This document shows positions 50,291-52,657 of a DNA stretch of 52,657 nt, in pieces (the stretch's first letter is position 1; every line of letters begins with the position of its first letter). The position numbers and the translations under genes are program-made. The stretch spans positions 1 to 52,657 of the forward strand of contig SXKJ01000364.1 of NCBI GenBank assembly GCA_005778115.1, in the 5' to 3' direction. The DNA comes from Planctomyces sp. GTDB lineage: Bacteria > Planctomycetota > Planctomycetia > Planctomycetales > Planctomycetaceae. Below the pieces are notes generated by a model. That model saw only the letters and a list, made by a program, of their open reading frames with translations, was not told the DNA's origin and made no database searches.

Positions 50291-51626
50291 CTGTCTGTTT
50301 CGCACACACTTCCTGAATCGACGCGTACAACTGGTCGCACACTCGACTGACCAATTCAGGAGGCATCGCGGGCGCGGGCACGATCGTGAGCACTTCTCCG
50401 AGCGACCGCGTGAACAACCCGCGCCGCCGCGCGGCCAGCGTGACTTGATGCCCGATCCGTTGTTGCGGAGCAAATGGTTGGCAAGTCGCTTTGTCCGCGA
50501 GCAATTCGATGCCGACCAGGATCCCCTTCTGCCGGATCTCGCCGACGTGTGGCCAATCGCGAATCTCGTCCAGTCTTTGAGTCAGCAGCCGCGAACATTC
50601 CGCGACGTTGTCCAACACGCGGTTTTCGTCGAACAACTTCAGTGACGCGAGTGCCGCCGCACAGCCCAGCGGATTGCCGGTGTAGGTGTGGCCGTGAAAG
50701 AAGGTCCGCCCGGAACCCGGCTCACCGAGGAAGGCGTCATAGACTTCGTCGGTCGTCAGTGTCGCGGCGAGCGGCAGATAGCCTCCGGTGATCCCTTTCG
50801 AGAGGCAGAGAAAATCGGGAACGACCTCTTCTTGCTCGCAAGCGAAGAGCGTCCCCGTGCGACCGAAGCCGACCGCCACTTCATCAGCGATCAGCAAGAT
50901 GCCGTGCTGCCGCGTGAGTTCACGCACACGCCGCAGATAACCAGGCGGATGCACCAAGATGCCGGCGGCCGCTTGCACGAGCGGTTCGATCACAAACGCG
51001 GCGATCCGGCCGGCGTTCTCGCTGAGTGTCCGTTCGAGTTCATGGAGCGACTCGGCCACAGGCGGACCGCCTGTGGCTACGGTAGGGCAGGGGACTCGCA
51101 GAGTCGGGAACAGCAACCGTTCGTAGCTGCGATGAAAGGCGTCGATGTTGCCAAGACTCACGGTCCCAACCGTGTCGCCGTGGTAGGCGCTCGCGATGCC
51201 GACAAACAGATCGCGTGGCTCCGGTGTCGGCTTCTGGCGATGAAACTGATACGCCAGCTTGAGTGCGACCTCGACCGCCGTCGCGCCGTCATCGGAATAG
51301 AAGACTTTCGTCAGACCATGCGGCGCACGACGGACCAACTCGGCGGCGAGCTCAATCGACGGCACATTCGACAGTCCCAGCAGCGTGCTGTGAGCGACTT
51401 GATCGAGCTGTTCGCGAATCGCACGGTCGATCTCCGGCACGCGGTGTCCATGCACGTTGCACCACAGCGACGAGACGCCATCGAGATAACGGCGTCCCTC
51501 GGTGTCGATCAATTCAAAGCCTTCCGCAGAGGCAATGATTGGGGCGTCATCTGCGACAAACTCACGCATCTGACAGAACGGGTGCCAGACGTGAGCACGA
51601 TCAGTTTCGCGGAGTGAAGAGGCCAT
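50250..51626 (-). CDS. bioA: Adenosylmethionine-8-amino-7-oxononanoate aminotransferase
   Basis: [91 protein letters not shown] at 51626 just upstream of the conserved start region. Confidence 0.93.
   Translation of the reverse strand: MASSLRETDRAHVWHPFCQMREFVADDAPIIASAEGFELIDTEGRRYLDGVSSLWCNVHGHRVPEIDRAIREQLDQVAHSTLLGLSNVPSIELAAELVRRAPHGLTKVFYSDDGATAVEVALKLAYQFHRQKPTPEPRDLFVGIASAYHGDTVGTVSLGNIDAFHRSYERLLFPTLRVPCPTVATGGPPVAESLHELERTLSENAGRIAAFVIEPLVQAAAGILVHPPGYLRRVRELTRQHGILLIADEVAVGFGRTGTLFACEQEEVVPDFLCLSKGITGGYLPLAATLTTDEVYDAFLGEPGSGRTFFHGHTYTGNPLGCAAALASLKLFDENRVLDNVAECSRLLTQRLDEIRDWPHVGEIRQKGILVGIELLADKATCQPFAPQQRIGHQVTLAARRRGLFTRSLGEVLTIVPAPAMPPELVSRVCDQLYASIQEVCAKQTVERGGVSPPVQRR
51055..51078. 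repeat. Short palindrome in frame in bioA (VATGGPPVA)
   Basis: GCCACAGGCGGACCGCCTGTGGC; core shared with the 33693 element. Confidence 0.7.
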
Positions 51627-51663
51627 GCGCGAATGATCAAGGGCTGACGAGCGATGATCAACT

Positions 51664-52133
51664 CTACGCCTCCGCCCGCAGATCGCGGAGCAGGTCGGCG
51701 AAGGCGGACTCGAAGGCGTCGTGGTCTTTCCAGTTCGAGAAATCGGGATGTGGTATTCGCGAATCTTCTCGGCCAAGTCTTCGCCGGTATCGGCGTCATC
51801 GCAGCGCCAGTTGCGGATGCGATCGATGCTCACGAGTCGGATCGGAAACAACGTCTGCCGCTGCTGGACCCGTTCCGTCGCGCGGGCGCGTTTGATTTCT
51901 CGCCGCACCCAGGCGCTGTTCATGCTGTGCTCCGAGAGCACCAGCAGCAGGCGGTCGTTGAACTGGATGGCCCGGTCGATTTGCTCGATGAGTTTCTGGC
52001 CCCCCTGCATGTCCTCCGGAGCGAACCAGACCCGCAACTTTTTGCCACGCATCTTCTCGTACAGCCGCCGATCAAACTCCTCGTCCCGGCTGCTATAGCT
52101 GATGAAGCACGATCGGTATTGAAGCGGCTGCAT
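51664..52133 (-). pseudogene. TIR-domain protein with probable single-base frameshift near 51744-51747
   Basis: [83 protein letters not shown]...EYHIP then, one base shifted, (D)[28 protein letters not shown]. Confidence 0.83.
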
Positions 52134-52168
52134 CGTCCCAATGAGCGACGGCAGGTAGCTTGATCCAA

Positions 52169-52215
52169 GAGTGTTACCTATGTCCCCGAACGAATGTTAC
52201 CTATCTCTCCGGTCT
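52169..52215. mobile_element. Possible insertion-sequence end with tandem terminal-type repeats
   Basis: TGTTACCTATGTCCCCG-AACGAA-TGTTACCTATCTCTCCG; direct repeat resembles termini of IS21/IS481-type elements. Confidence 0.4.
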
Positions 52216-52581
52216 AAACAGAGGCAATCTGTGGAACCCGTCGATTGAAGTTGAGAATCGAAGGTTTGAAATTCGCCCCACTCGCATTGTCGGGCGCACC
52301 TTGACCTTGTTCTGTCGCGGACTAAAGTCCGCCCTCCGTTCGCCACCATCTGCGTTGTCGCATTTGCACACCTAGCTCAATTGGCTAGGCGAAACTCGCC
52401 CCAACAAATCCTTTACTAGTAATAGATTGCGCAACTTTCTGCGACCTCAAAAATTCCAGATTTTGCTCCAAAATAGTGCCATTGGGGCCACTTTTAGTGC
52501 CAGGAAAGTGCCAAATCTGTGATTGATTACCGAGGGACTGAACTTGCGCTCTGTTCGTGGGGATTGTAATCTCCGCGAATC

Positions 52582-52657
52582 ATGGATGAAGTCGAGCGAT
52601 TGCGGCGACGAGTTGCTGAGGTCGAGGCGTTGGTGGAGAAGCTGACGCGGACGATCG
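52582..52657 (+). CDS. Partial ORF, coiled-coil N-terminus, possibly an IS66-type transposase
   Basis: MDEVERLRRRVAEVEALVEKLTRTI..., truncated at window end. Confidence 0.35.
   Translation, partial: MDEVERLRRRVAEVEALVEKLTRTI

Noticed and set aside
50250-52133. Novel TIR-BioA fusion protein
   Set aside because: A single-base frameshift near 51745 explains it; separate TIR stop and bioA start are evident.
52370-52410. tRNA-like segment (CCTAGCTCAATTGGCTAGG)
   Set aside because: The GCTCAATTGG string resembles a D-arm, but no acceptor, anticodon or T-arm follows; a simple hairpin fits better.

Overview
The 52.7-kb window looks planctomycete-like (DUF1501, Uma2, many giant Ser/Thr kinases, ExbB/ExbD, redoxin-haem-monooxygenase fusion); this taxonomic call is inference from family content. 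Main content in order: malate dehydrogenase (partial, minus strand, absent from the ORF track); sugar-phosphate isomerase; redoxin/c-type haem/Cu-monooxygenase-like fusion; esterase; beta-propeller protein; TIGR01777 epimerase; arginyl/leucyl-tRNA-protein-transferase-like protein; Uma2; DUF1501; a 1491-aa kinase-ATPase-TPR protein; a FadL-like porin; a 2442-aa FAAL-ACP-KS-AT-MT-ACP-TE polyketide synthase with a satellite operon (MDR reductase, KAS III, ACP, lipocalin-like); a cNMP-binding patatin; TVP38/DedA-like proteins; a P450; a dihaem cytochrome; two tandem kinase/cyclase-like/AAA/TPR giants; a lipoxygenase; an ExbB/ExbD cluster; bioA with an adjacent TIR gene; and an IS-like right edge. 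Two signals stand out. (1) The window holds more than 20 long, often nested palindromic elements from several recurring sequence families. They lie between genes, supply TAG stop codons to flanking genes, and occur in frame inside coding sequence: seven in the PKS, plus bioA and the TIGR01777 gene. (2) Six genes between about 25.5 and 51.8 kb carry in-frame stops or single-base frameshifts while the downstream frame still encodes conserved motifs (five nonsense codons, three frameshifts). The apparent TIR-BioA fusion in the ORF track is explained by one of these frameshifts. All assignments come from reading motifs by eye; no database search was run.
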